Source of the DNA: Streptomyces canus
GTDB taxonomy: Bacteria; Actinomycetota; Actinomycetes; Streptomycetales; Streptomycetaceae
Direction of reading: 5' to 3'
DNA: 64,000 bases
Assembly (NCBI RefSeq): GCF_030815415.1
Contig: NZ_JAUSWW010000001.1
Coordinates: 2,914,001 to 2,978,000, forward strand
Shown here: positions 1 through 8,821 of the stretch, piece by piece
How positions within the stretch are numbered: position 1 is the first letter of the stretch
Layout: each line of letters starts with the position of its first letter
Notes under the pieces: model-generated
The model's input: only the letters and a program-made list of their open reading frames with translations
Database searches by the model: none
What the model was told of the DNA's origin: nothing
Made by a program: the position numbers and the translations under genes

Positions 1-477
1 CTCGATCTGATCCGCCCGCCGCACCACCTCGTCCGGCACGGTCTCCCGCTGCCGTACCCCGGTGATCGACTCGACGACGTCCCCCAGCGACTCCAGATGC
101 TGGATGTTGACGGTCGACACCACGTCGACCCCGGCCGCGAGGAGTTCCTCCACGTCCTGCCACCGCTTGGCGTTGCGGGAGCCGGGGACGTTGGTGTGGG
201 CGAGTTCGTCCACCAGGGCGACGGCGGGGGCGCGGCGCAGTACGGCGTCCACGTCCATCTCGGTGAAGGCGCTCCCCCGGTAGGCCGACTCCCGGCGCGG
301 GATCTGCTCCAGACCGTGCAGCATCACCTCGGTGCGCGGTCGGCCGTGGTGCTCGACGAACGCCACCACGCAGTCGGTGCCCCGCTCCATCCTGCGGTGC
401 CCCTCGGACAGCATCGCGTACGTCTTGCCGACGCCCGGTGCCGCACCGAGGTAGATCCGAAGCCTGCCGCGTCCCAT
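1..477 (-). CDS. kdpD: Osmosensitive K+ sensor histidine kinase KdpD, N-terminal part
   Basis: The gene runs off the left edge, so only the first 159 codons are present and there is no stop in the window. The N-terminus carries the KdpD domain with a Walker A motif, GAAPGVGKT, near residues 11-19. It is followed by conserved KdpD segments such as VVAFVEHHGRPRTE, VDELAHTNVPGSRNAKRWQD and VSTVNIQHLESL. KdpD senses low K+ or turgor and phosphorylates KdpE to induce the Kdp potassium ATPase. The transmembrane and kinase parts lie outside the window. An in-frame ATG three codons upstream (486) is an equally possible start, because neither has a strong Shine-Dalgarno. Confidence 0.93.
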   Translation of the reverse strand, partial: MGRGRLRIYLGAAPGVGKTYAMLSEGHRRMERGTDCVVAFVEHHGRPRTEVMLHGLEQIPRRESAYRGSAFTEMDVDAVLRRAPAVALVDELAHTNVPGSRNAKRWQDVEELLAAGVDVVSTVNIQHLESLGDVVESITGVRQRETVPDEVVRRADQIE

Positions 478-630
478 GGGTCCCATTGTCTTTCGGTCAT
501 CACTGCCTGCGCAGCGTCGACCCTACGACCAGCAGTCGCGGCAAATGGAGCGGAGGGGCGCCGCCGCAGCCGTCTTTGACGCAACCCTGACGGCACACCC
601 GCGACGGCCGGCCCTCCGCGGTCTCCCCGT

Positions 631-1323
631 CTAGACCTCGACGATCTCCCCGTCGCCCAGCTCCAGCACCCGGTCGGCGAGATCCAGCAGGGTCGCGTCG
701 TGCGTGGCGACCAGCGCGGTGACGTTCTCGCTGCGTACGACGGCCCGCAGCAGCTCCATCACGGCGTGCCCGGTCTCCGCGTCGAGCTGACCGGTCGGCT
801 CGTCGGCGATCAGCAGCGAGGGGCTGTTGGCGAGGGCGCGGGCGATGGCGACGCGCTGCTGCTGGCCGCCGGAGAGCTCGGTGGGCCGCTGTGCCGCGTG
901 GTCGGCGAGGCCCACCAGGGACAGCAGCAGCTCGACGCGCTCCTCACGCGCGCGTGCCTCGGCCCGGCGCAGCCGCATCGGGACGCCGACGTTCTCGGCG
1001 GCGGTGAGGATCGGAATGAGCCCGAAGGACTGGAAGACGAAGCCGATGCTGTCGCGGCGCAGGGCGAGCAGCCCGTCCTCGTCGAGCCCGGCGAGGTCGC
1101 GGCCGTCGACCTCGACGCGCCCCTCGTCCGGGGTGTCGAGTCCGCCGACGATGTTGAGGAGCGTGGTCTTCCCGGACCCCGACCGTCCCTTCAGGGCGAC
1201 GAGTTCACCGCGCGGCACCTCCAGGGAGACCCCGCGCAGGGCGTGGACGACGCCGGCTCCGCGCCCGAAGGACTTGTGGACGTTCTCGACCCGCACCATG
1301 GTCTCGGTGACCACCTGGCTCAT
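631..1323 (-). CDS. ABC transporter ATP-binding protein, MacB/LolD type
   Basis: This 230-residue ATPase subunit has Walker A GRSGSGKT near residue 46, a Q-loop ([10 protein letters not shown]), the signature LSGGQQQR, Walker [11 protein letters not shown] and the H-loop THD. The [11 protein letters not shown] and TGQLD segments are typical of the MacB/LolD/FtsE-like group, which works with FtsX-like permeases in efflux, lipoprotein release or stress response. No permease is adjacent: kdpD lies downstream and a polysaccharide lyase upstream. The partner must be encoded elsewhere or has been lost. The substrate cannot be inferred. Confidence 0.9.
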   Translation of the reverse strand: MSQVVTETMVRVENVHKSFGRGAGVVHALRGVSLEVPRGELVALKGRSGSGKTTLLNIVGGLDTPDEGRVEVDGRDLAGLDEDGLLALRRDSIGFVFQSFGLIPILTAAENVGVPMRLRRAEARAREERVELLLSLVGLADHAAQRPTELSGGQQQRVAIARALANSPSLLIADEPTGQLDAETGHAVMELLRAVVRSENVTALVATHDATLLDLADRVLELGDGEIVEV

Positions 1324-1393
1324 CTGCCGCTCCCCCGTGACGCCTTCGACCGGGCGCCAGTATCCCCACCGGACGCCCGGCCGATCAACGGTT

Positions 1394-2560
1394 TCAGCTC
1401 AGGTTGTCCCCGTGGGTGAGGGTCTCCCAGGCCACGAACAGGTTGTTGCTGCCGGCCGGGCGGTTCCGTTCGGTCAGCGTCTGCGTATTAGCCATGCCCA
1501 TGCCAATCCTGTTGTGCAGTGCGTTGTAGCCGACCTCGGTGACCGGCCCGAGGCCCAGATGCAGCGACCCACCGCACAGCCGGCTCGGCACGGCCGTACC
1601 CAGCTCGTACTTGGCCTGGAACCCGAGCGCCTGCCGCAGCCGCTCACCCACGTCGGTGCCGTACAGATCCTGCCCCTGGGTGCGGCTGGTCTCGGCGATG
1701 TGCGAGATCGCGGAGATGCCGTACCCGGTGTGCGTGAAGTCGCGGCAGGTCTCCTGGGTGAGGCCGGTGACGAAGGTGGACTGCCCCTGCCAGTACCTGA
1801 CGACCTTGTCCCGGGTGTCGAGGTTCTGGCTCGGCACGGTCTTCGGCAGATCGCCGTCGGAGGCGAGATAGACGTAGGCGGCGGTACGGGTGCGGAACTT
1901 CACCACGGCCTTGTCGTACGAGGTCCGGTCCTCCAGGAAGACGGAGATGCCGACGGCGGCCTCCATCATCGACAGCTCCCAATTGCCGTTGGAGTTCGAG
2001 CCGTTGATGATCTCCGGGAGGTAGACGTCGCGGAGCATGGTCGCGAAACGCCCGGAGTTGGCCCAGCCGCCCGTGTACGTGTGCTTGATGATCTCGGCCG
2101 CCTTCGGCCAGGAGGAGCCGGCCCAGCCGGTCTGGAGGGGCGCGTTGCTGTTGGTGTGGTCCGTGATCACCGCCGACCAGGCGTCCATCAGCTGGATCGA
2201 CTTCTTCGCGTAGCGCTCGTCACGGGTGATGTACCAGGCGAGCGCCTGCGTGTACGCGGCTATGGCGTCCTCGCGCTCGTCGGTGCAGCCGTAGTTAGGG
2301 TTCGAGTAGGAGCCGCACTCGACGACCGCGCGGGGCTTGGGCGTGCGGTTCAGATCGGCGTACCTGCTCGCCATCATCTGGTCGTAGGCGCCCTTCCAGG
2401 GCTGGGCGCCGGCGTTGACCTTGGATCGGGCGAAGTCCAACTGCCCCTTGGAGACGGTGACTCCGGGATGGGCGAAGGTGGTGGGAGCGGCGTCGGCGGG
2501 CCAGGCGAGGGCACCGGCGACGAGCGCGGCGACGGCGGCGAGGAGAGCGGTTCTGCGCAT
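1394..2560 (-). CDS. Secreted alginate-lyase-family protein
   Basis: This 388-residue protein starts with a clear Sec signal peptide ([19 protein letters not shown], cleavage probably near ADA-AP). The mature part resembles the alginate lyase superfamily fold (PF05426, alpha/alpha toroid). Recognisable segments are [18 protein letters not shown], the conserved [16 protein letters not shown] helix and GYNALHNR near the end. Family members cleave uronate polysaccharides by beta-elimination outside the cell. Streptomyces homologues are often only annotated as alginate lyase family, so the true substrate is uncertain. Two GTTCATA half-sites lie just upstream and suggest carbohydrate-responsive control. 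Confidence 0.85.
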   Translation of the reverse strand: MRRTALLAAVAALVAGALAWPADAAPTTFAHPGVTVSKGQLDFARSKVNAGAQPWKGAYDQMMASRYADLNRTPKPRAVVECGSYSNPNYGCTDEREDAIAAYTQALAWYITRDERYAKKSIQLMDAWSAVITDHTNSNAPLQTGWAGSSWPKAAEIIKHTYTGGWANSGRFATMLRDVYLPEIINGSNSNGNWELSMMEAAVGISVFLEDRTSYDKAVVKFRTRTAAYVYLASDGDLPKTVPSQNLDTRDKVVRYWQGQSTFVTGLTQETCRDFTHTGYGISAISHIAETSRTQGQDLYGTDVGERLRQALGFQAKYELGTAVPSRLCGGSLHLGLGPVTEVGYNALHNRIGMGMANTQTLTERNRPAGSNNLFVAWETLTHGDNLS

Positions 2561-2575
2561 ACGTGGAGGGCCTTC

Positions 2576-2613
2576 CGTTCTCGTATATGAACGCGAAGCG
2601 CCTTTATGAACAG
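2576..2613 (-). promoter_or_regulatory. Palindrome plus half-site upstream of the lyase gene
   Basis: CGTTCTCGTATATGAACG (2576-2593) is an interrupted palindrome with CGTTC/GAACG arms around a TATA-like centre. A second TATGAACAG half-site follows at 2605-2613. It starts 16 bases upstream of the lyase ATG, so it may overlap the core promoter and act as a repressor site. The GTTC-ATAT-GAAC layout resembles IclR-family operators; the regulator is inferred. Confidence 0.4.
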
Positions 2614-2674
2614 ACGCGTTGGCCGGAGACGGTAGGTACAGACCAATGCGCCGTCAAGGGTCCACGCACGAGAA

Positions 2675-2706
2675 AGGGCCGCACCCCCGGTGGGGGGTGC
2701 GGCCCT
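2675..2706 (-). terminator. Rho-independent-type terminator after the dut operon
   Basis: A 14-base GC-rich stem (AGGGCCGCACCCCC paired with its complement, loop GGT) lies just beyond the DUF3710 stop. There is no long U-tract, as is common in Streptomyces. Confidence 0.75.
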
Positions 2707-2722
2707 CGTGGTTCTACGACGC

Positions 2723-3490
2723 TCAGCGGACCTCGGTGATCTCCGGCCCGCGCTGGAGCTGGCCCATGCCGCCGGAGAAGCGGGAGCCCTCCTGTTCCTG
2801 CTGCTGGACACCCTCGGGGACCATCTGGGCGTCGTTCGGCAGCTTGAGGACGATCGGGTCGCGCGGGGCCATCGGGCCCTCGCCGCGGACCACGACCGTG
2901 TCCCGGAAGATCTGCTCGAGCAGACCCGCGGCCTGCGGCTGCACCGCGCCCTGGCCCGAGATCACACCGCGCAGGAACCAGCGCGGACCGTCCACGCCGA
3001 CGAACCGCACGACCTGGAAACCGCCCGTGCCGTCCGGCAACTGCACCGGTACCTGGGCCCTCAGCTCCCAGCCCAGCGGGCCCTCGACCTCGTCGACGAT
3101 GCCGCCCTGCTGGGTGATGCCGGTGGCGATCTCCTCGCGCACCTCGCCCCAGATGCCCTCGCGCTTGGGAGCGGCGAAGGCCTGCAGCTGGACGGCGCTG
3201 TCGCGCAGCACGACGGTCGCCGCGACGATCGCGTCACCCGCGACCTCGACCCGCAGCTCCATGCCGTCGACGCCGGGCACGAAGAGCCCGCCCAGGTCCA
3301 CGCGGCCCTCGCCGGGCTCGCGCACCTCGGTGTCGTCCCAGGGCCCGTCGGGCCGCGGCTCGGGCTCGAGCCTCACGCGCTCGCGCGCGCCGTCCTCGTC
3401 GTCCGCCTCAGTGTCGACACTGTCGACGACCTGCTCGGCCTCGCCGGCCGCGTCCTCGGCGGCACCCTTCTTCTTGCGACGTCCGAACAC
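2723..3490 (-). CDS. DUF3710 domain-containing protein
   Basis: This is the conserved actinobacterial protein that follows dut (255 residues). I chose the GTG giving VFGRRKKKG, because AAGGA lies about eight bases before it; the longer ATG frame would extend into dut. Residues 1-70 form a charged linker rich in D and E. The DUF3710 domain follows, with GRVDLGGLFVPGVDGMELRV, GIWGEVREEI and GGFQVVRFVGVDGPRWFLRG. The function is unknown. One base separates it from the dut stop, so the two are translationally coupled. Confidence 0.88.
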   Translation of the reverse strand: MFGRRKKKGAAEDAAGEAEQVVDSVDTEADDEDGARERVRLEPEPRPDGPWDDTEVREPGEGRVDLGGLFVPGVDGMELRVEVAGDAIVAATVVLRDSAVQLQAFAAPKREGIWGEVREEIATGITQQGGIVDEVEGPLGWELRAQVPVQLPDGTGGFQVVRFVGVDGPRWFLRGVISGQGAVQPQAAGLLEQIFRDTVVVRGEGPMAPRDPIVLKLPNDAQMVPEGVQQQEQEGSRFSGGMGQLQRGPEITEVR

Positions 3491-3491
3491 G

Positions 3492-4043
3492 TCACTGTCC
3501 TTCCCGGTCGGATACGACCGAAGCGTATCGATTCCCACCCGTTGTGCCGCCGTCGGCGGCCTGACCGCTTGTGCTGCTCACCCCGGCCACCGCGGCGTGG
3601 CCTCCGGTGGACCCGAAGCCCCCTTCGGCCCGCGCCGAGTCGGGAAGTTCCGCGACCTCCTGGAAGCGGACCCGTTCGACCTGCTGGACGACCAGTTGGG
3701 CGATCCGGTCGAAGCGCTCGAACCGCACCACCTCGCGCGGGTCGAGATTCACCACGATCACCTTGATCTCCCCACGGTACCCGGCATCAACCGTCCCCGG
3801 GGCATTCACGAGAGCGACACCGCAGCGGGCGGCGAGGCCGGATCGGGGGTGCACGAAGGCCGCGTAGCCCGCCGGGAGCGCCACAGACACCCCGGTGGGC
3901 AGCACGGCCCGCTCGCCCGGCTTCAGTTCACAGCTCTCGGTGGTGCGCAGATCGGCCCCCGCGTCACCGGGGTGCGCGTACGACGGAAGCGGTACGTCGG
4001 GGTCGACGCGCCGGATCAGCACGCTCAGGGGTTCACGGCTCAC
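3492..4043 (-). CDS. dut: dUTP diphosphatase (dUTPase)
   Basis: The enzyme hydrolyses dUTP to dUMP and pyrophosphate, keeping uracil out of DNA and supplying the dTMP precursor. All five trimeric dUTPase motifs are visible: HPGDAGADL, HPRSGLAARCGV, NAPGTVDAGYRGEIKV, RFDRIAQLVVQ and the C-terminal EGGFGSTG. The GTG start overlaps the thioesterase stop by four bases. At 183 residues it is longer than the usual 150 or so, because a tail of about 28 residues rich in G, S and T follows motif V. The longer open frame upstream belongs to the shadow of the thioesterase gene. Confidence 0.96.
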   Translation of the reverse strand: MSREPLSVLIRRVDPDVPLPSYAHPGDAGADLRTTESCELKPGERAVLPTGVSVALPAGYAAFVHPRSGLAARCGVALVNAPGTVDAGYRGEIKVIVVNLDPREVVRFERFDRIAQLVVQQVERVRFQEVAELPDSARAEGGFGSTGGHAAVAGVSSTSGQAADGGTTGGNRYASVVSDREGQ

Positions 4044-4624
4044 GGGTTCACCTCGAAGGCACGGGCACGCCGGACCTGGTCCGGGTCGTCCATGGCGGCC
4101 CGGATCTCCTCCGGGCGGCCGTTGTCGATGAAGTGGTCGACCTTCACCTCGATGAAGAGCGCCTCGGCACGGACGGCGACGGGCCCGTCGGGGCCGCCGA
4201 TCCGTCCGGTGGCGGTCGAGTAGATCTTCCGTCCCGCGACGGCCGTCACCTCGGCCTCCAGATGGAGCACCGTGCCCACCGGGACGGGCCGCGCGAAGTC
4301 GGTCTCCAGGCGTCCGGTCACCGCGATCGTCCGCAGCAGCCAGTTCAGCGAGCCGAGGGTCTCGTCGAGGGCGGTCGCGAGCACGCCGCCGTGCGCGAGG
4401 CCCGGTGCGCCCTGGTGGGCGGACCGCACGGTGAACTCGGCGGTGACCGAGACCCCTTCGCCGGCCCGGGCCTCCAGGTGCAGTCCGTGGGCCTGCTCGC
4501 CGCCGCAGCCGAAGCACTGGCCGTAGTGCGCGCCGAGGAGCTCGCCAGGTGCGGGCGCGTCGGGGTGACGCACCGGCTGCACGGCGTCGGCGGGAGGCTG
4601 AAGAGCTGCGGAACTACCACTCAC
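4040..4624 (-). CDS. PaaI-family hotdog thioesterase
   Basis: This hotdog-fold protein of 194 residues has HYGQCFGCGGEQAHGLHLEA near the N-terminus. The PaaI/4HBT segment GLAHGGVLATALDETLG follows, holding the HGG motif and the catalytic acidic residue. It probably hydrolyses an acyl-CoA; the substrate is unknown. The GTG start (VSGSSAALQ) was preferred to an ATG 31 codons upstream, whose extra N-terminus is low-complexity. It is the first gene of the thioesterase-dut-DUF3710 operon and is divergent from the DUF3093 gene. Confidence 0.85.
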   Translation of the reverse strand: MSGSSAALQPPADAVQPVRHPDAPAPGELLGAHYGQCFGCGGEQAHGLHLEARAGEGVSVTAEFTVRSAHQGAPGLAHGGVLATALDETLGSLNWLLRTIAVTGRLETDFARPVPVGTVLHLEAEVTAVAGRKIYSTATGRIGGPDGPVAVRAEALFIEVKVDHFIDNGRPEEIRAAMDDPDQVRRARAFEVNP

Positions 4625-4737
4625 AGCCGCAGACCTTACCCGCCCGCCCGCCTCCCACCGCCACCCTGCCTGACAGCGCTTCGCACTGGCTCCCCCTGAC
4701 AGCGGCCTGGTTCTCACACCGTGCCAAGCTTGGCTTC

Positions 4738-5199
4738 ATGCAGCTTTCCGCCGCCCCCTACGAAGAACGCCTCACCGCCCCCCGCTCGTGGTGGCTCATC
4801 TCGTTCCTGGTGGGGGTCTCCTTCGCTCTGATCCTGCTGCCGTTCGGCACACTGCCGCTGCTCGGCGGCCTGGTCGGCGGCACCGCGGTCGCGGCCGTCG
4901 CCGCCAGCTCGTACGGCTCGCTCCGTATCCGCGTGGTCGGCGGCTCGCTGATCGCCGGCGAGGCGAAGATCCCGGTCACGGCGCTGGGTGCGGCGGAGGT
5001 ACTGGACGCGGAGGAGGCGCGCGCCTGGCGCACCTACAAGGCCGACACCCGCGCCTTCCTGCTGCTGCGCGCCTACATCCCGACGGCGCTGCGCGTGGAG
5101 GTCACGGACCCCGAGGACCCGACGCCGTACCTGTATCTGTCGACGCGGGAGCCGGAGCGGCTGGCGGAGGCGATCAAGCAGGCGCGGGACGCCGCCTAG
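4738..5199 (+). CDS. DUF3093 membrane protein
   Basis: This 153-residue protein begins MQLSAAPYEERLTAPRSWW, the usual start of actinobacterial DUF3093 proteins. Two adjacent transmembrane segments follow (about residues 20-37 and 39-57), then a soluble domain ending YLYLSTREPERLAEAIKQA. Its function is unknown. The gene is conserved next to dut in Streptomyces. A longer frame opens upstream but would overlap the divergent thioesterase gene. Confidence 0.88.
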   Translation: MQLSAAPYEERLTAPRSWWLISFLVGVSFALILLPFGTLPLLGGLVGGTAVAAVAASSYGSLRIRVVGGSLIAGEAKIPVTALGAAEVLDAEEARAWRTYKADTRAFLLLRAYIPTALRVEVTDPEDPTPYLYLSTREPERLAEAIKQARDAA

Positions 5200-5266
5200 A
5201 ACGTTCGCGCGAGGCTTCACTCCGCGCGGACCCGCTTTCCGACGGGCCCGGAATCTCACGGAACTC

Positions 5267-6202
5267 TTACCGGGTTCCGCCGCCCTCCCCGTGTCCCCGC
5301 CCGAGCTCCTTCGCGATGTCCCCGATCTCCAGGGGGTGCGCCGGCGCCTCCAGCGGCGGGAGCGCGTCGAGCGTGTCCCAGGGCACCTGGAACTTGCGCA
5401 GGTCCGCGCGGATGCGTGCCGCGAGCTTCTTGGTGTCTCTGCGGTTCATGACCGCGCCCACGGCCGCGCCGACCATGAACGGCATCAGGTTCGGCAGGTT
5501 CCGGACCATCCGCTTCATGATCTGCTGCCGCAGCTGCTGCTTCATCGGGCCGCTGAGAGCGGAGTTGATCGTCGACGGCTTGGTCACGTCGATGCCGCGC
5601 TCCCCCGACCAGGAGTTCAGATACGCGGTGCTGCGGTCCTTGAGACCACCCGGCGGCCGCACGCCGTAGACCTCGTGGAGCTCGGCGATCAGCTTCAGCT
5701 CGATCGCCGCGACCCCGGTGATCTCCGCGGCCAGCTCCGTCGGCATGGCCGGCGGGACAGGCAGCATCGCCGCCGCGCCGATCCCGGCTCCGACGGTCGA
5801 GGAGGCGTTCGCGGCGCCCGCCACGAGCTTGTCGGCGATCTGCTCGGGCCCGAGGCCGGGAAACTGCCTGCGGAGCGTCTGGAGGTCGCGTACGGGGATC
5901 CGCGGGGCGTTGTCGATGATCCGGTCGGCGAGGTACGCCAAGCCCGCCCTGGCGCGGCTGCCGCTTCTGCGGACGCCTTCCCCGACCTTGTCGCGCATCA
6001 CCGCGACCCGTCGCCTGGCGACGGGCGCGGGATGGTCCGCGGACGCCGGGAAGTCACCCCGGCCGGCCGCGGGTTCGAGCGAGGCTCCCGTACCTGATGA
6101 GCCCCGCTCGTCGTCACGCGCACCGTGAGGGCCGTCGGACGGCCCTTGGTCCGCTCCCGGCAGGGGGGAGCGGCGCTTCCAAGGAGGGGTCGAGCCAGTC
6201 AC
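5267..6202 (-). CDS. Conserved hypothetical protein (EcsC-like features)
   Basis: I do not recognise this 311-residue protein with certainty. Residues 1-65 are disordered and rich in P, G and D. The rest is helical, with a hydrophobic AGIGAAAMLPVPPAMPTELAAE segment (written in parts: about residues 137-158), IELKLIAELHEVYGV and a second hydrophobic stretch NLMPFMVGAAVGAVMNRRD. The combination of a glycine-rich helix, a P-rich turn and a helix ending in YGV resembles EcsC-family proteins. That link is tentative. It lies downstream of the DUF4193 gene in the same direction, 13 bases apart. Confidence 0.7.
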   Translation of the reverse strand: MTGSTPPWKRRSPLPGADQGPSDGPHGARDDERGSSGTGASLEPAAGRGDFPASADHPAPVARRRVAVMRDKVGEGVRRSGSRARAGLAYLADRIIDNAPRIPVRDLQTLRRQFPGLGPEQIADKLVAGAANASSTVGAGIGAAAMLPVPPAMPTELAAEITGVAAIELKLIAELHEVYGVRPPGGLKDRSTAYLNSWSGERGIDVTKPSTINSALSGPMKQQLRQQIMKRMVRNLPNLMPFMVGAAVGAVMNRRDTKKLAARIRADLRKFQVPWDTLDALPPLEAPAHPLEIGDIAKELGRGHGEGGGTR

Positions 6203-6215
6203 GGCCGACCCGCCC

Positions 6216-6512
6216 TCAGTCGCAGTCGCGGCAGATCGGCTGACCGTTCTTCTCTCGGGCCAGCTGGCTGCGGTGGTGCACCAGGAAGCAGCTCATGCAA
6301 GTGAACTCGTCCTGCTGCTTGGGCAGTACCCGGACGGCCAGCTCTTCGTTCGAGAGGTCCGCGCCGGGCAGTTCGAGGCCTTCGGCGGCTTCGAACTCGT
6401 CGACATCCACTGCGGAGGTCGACTTGTCGTTCCGGCGAGCCTTCAGTTCTTCAAGGCTGTCCGAATCGACGTCGTCGTCGGTCTTGCGTGGGGTGTCGTA
6501 ATCCGTTGCCAT
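6216..6512 (-). CDS. DUF4193 zinc-ribbon-like protein
   Basis: This small acidic protein of 98 residues matches the actinobacterial DUF4193 family. The N-terminal half is rich in D and E (TDDDVDSDSLEELKARR). The C-terminal half carries CMSCFLVHHRSQLA and ends in ICRDCD, giving two CxxC pairs that probably bind a metal. The ATG at 6512 has GGGGGAG in front of it. The function is unknown. Family members are commonly 95-100 residues long, which fits. Confidence 0.88.
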   Translation of the reverse strand: MATDYDTPRKTDDDVDSDSLEELKARRNDKSTSAVDVDEFEAAEGLELPGADLSNEELAVRVLPKQQDEFTCMSCFLVHHRSQLAREKNGQPICRDCD

Positions 6513-6904
6513 GTCGCTCTCCCCCTCTGGGTGTCTGCGGTGTCTCCAGCGCACGTAACGCGTGAGAGGCCGGACTTGTGCCCGACCCGAGGCGGAGATT
6601 TTGCCTCACATCAAGGTCTGTTACTCAATCGACACCCAACCGGACTCCTCATGAGTGATCGGCTGGGATGGCGATGGGGACCGTACACGGTCCGAATGCC
6701 GCACTTCAAAGGCGTCTCCCGTGTACTTCCCGTGATCAAGCCCCTCGAAAACCCGGACTTTCCCGGCTTTCCGACAGCATTCCTGATCACTGACAGTAGA
6801 TGGCCGGAAATTCGCCCTTGTGATCGATCACACACGGGACGGCTCGACGAGTGCCCAGAAAATTCCGCGCAAAGCGAACATCCCCGTGTGTCGGCGACAT
6901 GATC
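6513..6904. other. Intergenic region with two palindromes
   Basis: No coding potential was seen in these 392 bases. They hold the promoter region of the DUF4193 gene and the 3' flank of cutS. Two palindromes stand out: GGACCGT-AC-ACGGTCC (6678-6693) and a perfect TGTGATCGATCACA (6819-6832). AT content is higher than in the neighbouring genes. Confidence 0.5.
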
Positions 6905-8161
6905 TCAGATCGGCAGGGTGACCCGCATCACGAGGCCTCCCCCCTCTCGCGGCTGTGCGTAGATGTGCCCGCCGTGCGCCCGGGCAACCGAGCGGACGAT
7001 GGACAGTCCGAGACCGACACCCTTGTCGCTGCCGGTGCGATCAGCACCCCGGAGCCGCTTGAACGGCTCGAAGAGGTTGTCGATCTCGTACGCCGGAACG
7101 ACCGGGCCCGTGTTCGACACGACCAGAACCGCCTGGCCGTGCAGGACCTCGGTGGTGACCTCGACCCAGCCGTCCTTCTGCACGTTGTACCGCACGGCGT
7201 TCTGCACGAGGTTCAGCGCGATCCGCTCCAGTAGCACGCCGTTGCCCTGGACGACCGCGGACTGCCGCTCGCCGCGGATCACGACGCCCTTCGCCTCGGC
7301 CTCCCCGTGCACCTGGTCGACGGCCTGCTCGGCGACCTCGGCGAGGTCCACGGGCTTGCGTTCGATGATCTGGTTGTCGCTGCGGGCGAGCAGCAGCAGG
7401 CCCTCCACGAGCTGCTCACTGCGCTCGTTGGTGGCCAGCAGCGTCTTGCCGAGCTGCTGGAGCTCCATGGGCGCGCCCGGGTCGGAGAGATGCACCTCGA
7501 GCAGGGTGCGGTTGATCGCGAGGGGTGTCCTCAGCTCGTGCGAGGCGTTGCCGACGAACCTCTGCTGGGCCGTGAAGGCCCGCTCCAGGCGCTCCAGCAT
7601 GTCGTCGAAGGTGTCGGCCAGCTCCTTGAGCTCGTCGTCCGGGCCGTCCAGCTCGATCCGCCGGGCCAGGTCCGAGCCGGCCACCGCGCGTGCGGTCCGG
7701 GTGATCCGGCCCAGCGGTGACAGGACCCGGCCGGCCATGGCGTAACCGAACGCGAAGGCGATGATCGCGAGGCCGAGGAGGGCGAGGAGGGAGCGGCTGA
7801 GGAGGTTGTCGAGGGCAATCTGGCGCTGGTGGTCGATGCAGTCGCTGATCGCGGAGTTGAACTGGGTGAGCGTCAGGCCGGTGGCGTTGTTGACCGCAGG
7901 GCAGTCGGAGCTGGAGACCCTGACGTCGTTGGTAGCGGTCACGATCTTGAACGGCGGCTGATTGCCCGTGCTGATGGCCTGCGCGGCCAGCAGGTAGATG
8001 ATCGACAGCAGCAGGATGCCGGCGATCAGGAACATGCCGCCGTACAACAGCGTGAGCCGTATGCGGATGGTCGGGCGCAGCCAGGGGAACGGCGGTTCGA
8101 CCCGCCGCGGGTCCCAGGTGGGCTTCGGAGGCGCCCCGGGAGGCGCGGGTGCGGCGGCCAC
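6905..8161 (-). CDS. cutS: Sensor histidine kinase CutS
   Basis: This 418-residue membrane kinase is the partner of CutR, six bases upstream. A proline-rich N-terminus precedes TM1 (about 32-58). A short extracytoplasmic domain follows (about 60-120), then TM2 (about 124-145), HAMP, the H-box NASHELRTPL, the N-box NLVQNAVRYN and the G-box GVGLGLSIV. The outer domain has exactly two cysteines, C87 and C108. CutRS was first described in S. lividans around copper and melanin phenotypes and later linked to the cell envelope and secretion; that is recalled, not shown here. The start is GTG. Confidence 0.92.
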   Translation of the reverse strand: MAAAPAPPGAPPKPTWDPRRVEPPFPWLRPTIRIRLTLLYGGMFLIAGILLLSIIYLLAAQAISTGNQPPFKIVTATNDVRVSSSDCPAVNNATGLTLTQFNSAISDCIDHQRQIALDNLLSRSLLALLGLAIIAFAFGYAMAGRVLSPLGRITRTARAVAGSDLARRIELDGPDDELKELADTFDDMLERLERAFTAQQRFVGNASHELRTPLAINRTLLEVHLSDPGAPMELQQLGKTLLATNERSEQLVEGLLLLARSDNQIIERKPVDLAEVAEQAVDQVHGEAEAKGVVIRGERQSAVVQGNGVLLERIALNLVQNAVRYNVQKDGWVEVTTEVLHGQAVLVVSNTGPVVPAYEIDNLFEPFKRLRGADRTGSDKGVGLGLSIVRSVARAHGGHIYAQPREGGGLVMRVTLPI

Positions 8162-8167
8162 GGCGGA

Positions 8168-8821
8168 TCAGATCCGGTAGCCGGAGCCGGGCACGGTGAC
8201 GATGACCGGCGGCTCGCCCAGCTTGCGGCGCAGGGTCATGACGGTGACCCGGACGACGTTCGTGAACGGGTCGGTGTTCTCGTCCCAGGCCTTCTCCAGG
8301 AGCTGCTCCGCGGAGACGACCGCGCCCTCTGAGCGCATCAGCACCTCCAGGACGGCGAACTCCTTGGGCGCGAGCTGCACCTCCTTGCCGTCCCGGAAGA
8401 CCTCGCGGCGGTTCGGGTCGAGCTTGATGCCGGCGCGCTCCAGGACGGGCGGCAGCGGCATGCTGGTGCGGCGGCCGAGGGCACGCACGCGTGCCGTCAG
8501 CTCGCTGAACGCGAAGGGCTTGGGCAGGTAGTCGTCGGCGCCGATCTCCAGGCCCTCGACACGGTCGCTGACGTCGCCGGACGCCGTGAGCATCAGCACG
8601 CGCGTGGGCATGCCGAGCTCGACGATCTTGCGGCAGACGTCGTCGCCGTGCACCAGCGGGAGGTCACGGTCGAGGACGACCACGTCGTAGTCGTTGACGC
8701 CGATGCGCTCCAGGGCGGCCGCACCGTCGTACACGACGTCGACGGCCATGGCCTCCCGGCGCAGTCCGGTGGCCACCGCATCGGCGAGCAGTTGCTCGTC
8801 CTCGACGACGAGTACGCGCAC
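8168..8821 (-). CDS. cutR: Response regulator CutR, OmpR family
   Basis: The protein has a receiver domain (VLVVEDEQLLADAV, phospho-acceptor in VVVLDRDLPL, ADDYLPKPFAFSEL) and a C-terminal winged helix ending VPGSGYRI. I chose the GTG at 8821, giving VRVLVVEDEQ and 217 residues. AGGAAGGA sits eight bases before it, and the extra eight codons from the upstream ATG look like leader. The receiver sequence matches what I recall of S. lividans CutR almost word for word. It is the first gene of the cutRS operon. Confidence 0.93.
   Translation of the reverse strand: MRVLVVEDEQLLADAVATGLRREAMAVDVVYDGAAALERIGVNDYDVVVLDRDLPLVHGDDVCRKIVELGMPTRVLMLTASGDVSDRVEGLEIGADDYLPKPFAFSELTARVRALGRRTSMPLPPVLERAGIKLDPNRREVFRDGKEVQLAPKEFAVLEVLMRSEGAVVSAEQLLEKAWDENTDPFTNVVRVTVMTLRRKLGEPPVIVTVPGSGYRI

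Noticed and set aside
6819..6832. TGTGATCGATCACA as a Crp binding site
   Set aside because: The core spacing differs from the TGTGA-N6-TCACA form and no Crp-controlled gene is obvious, so it was kept only as a palindrome.
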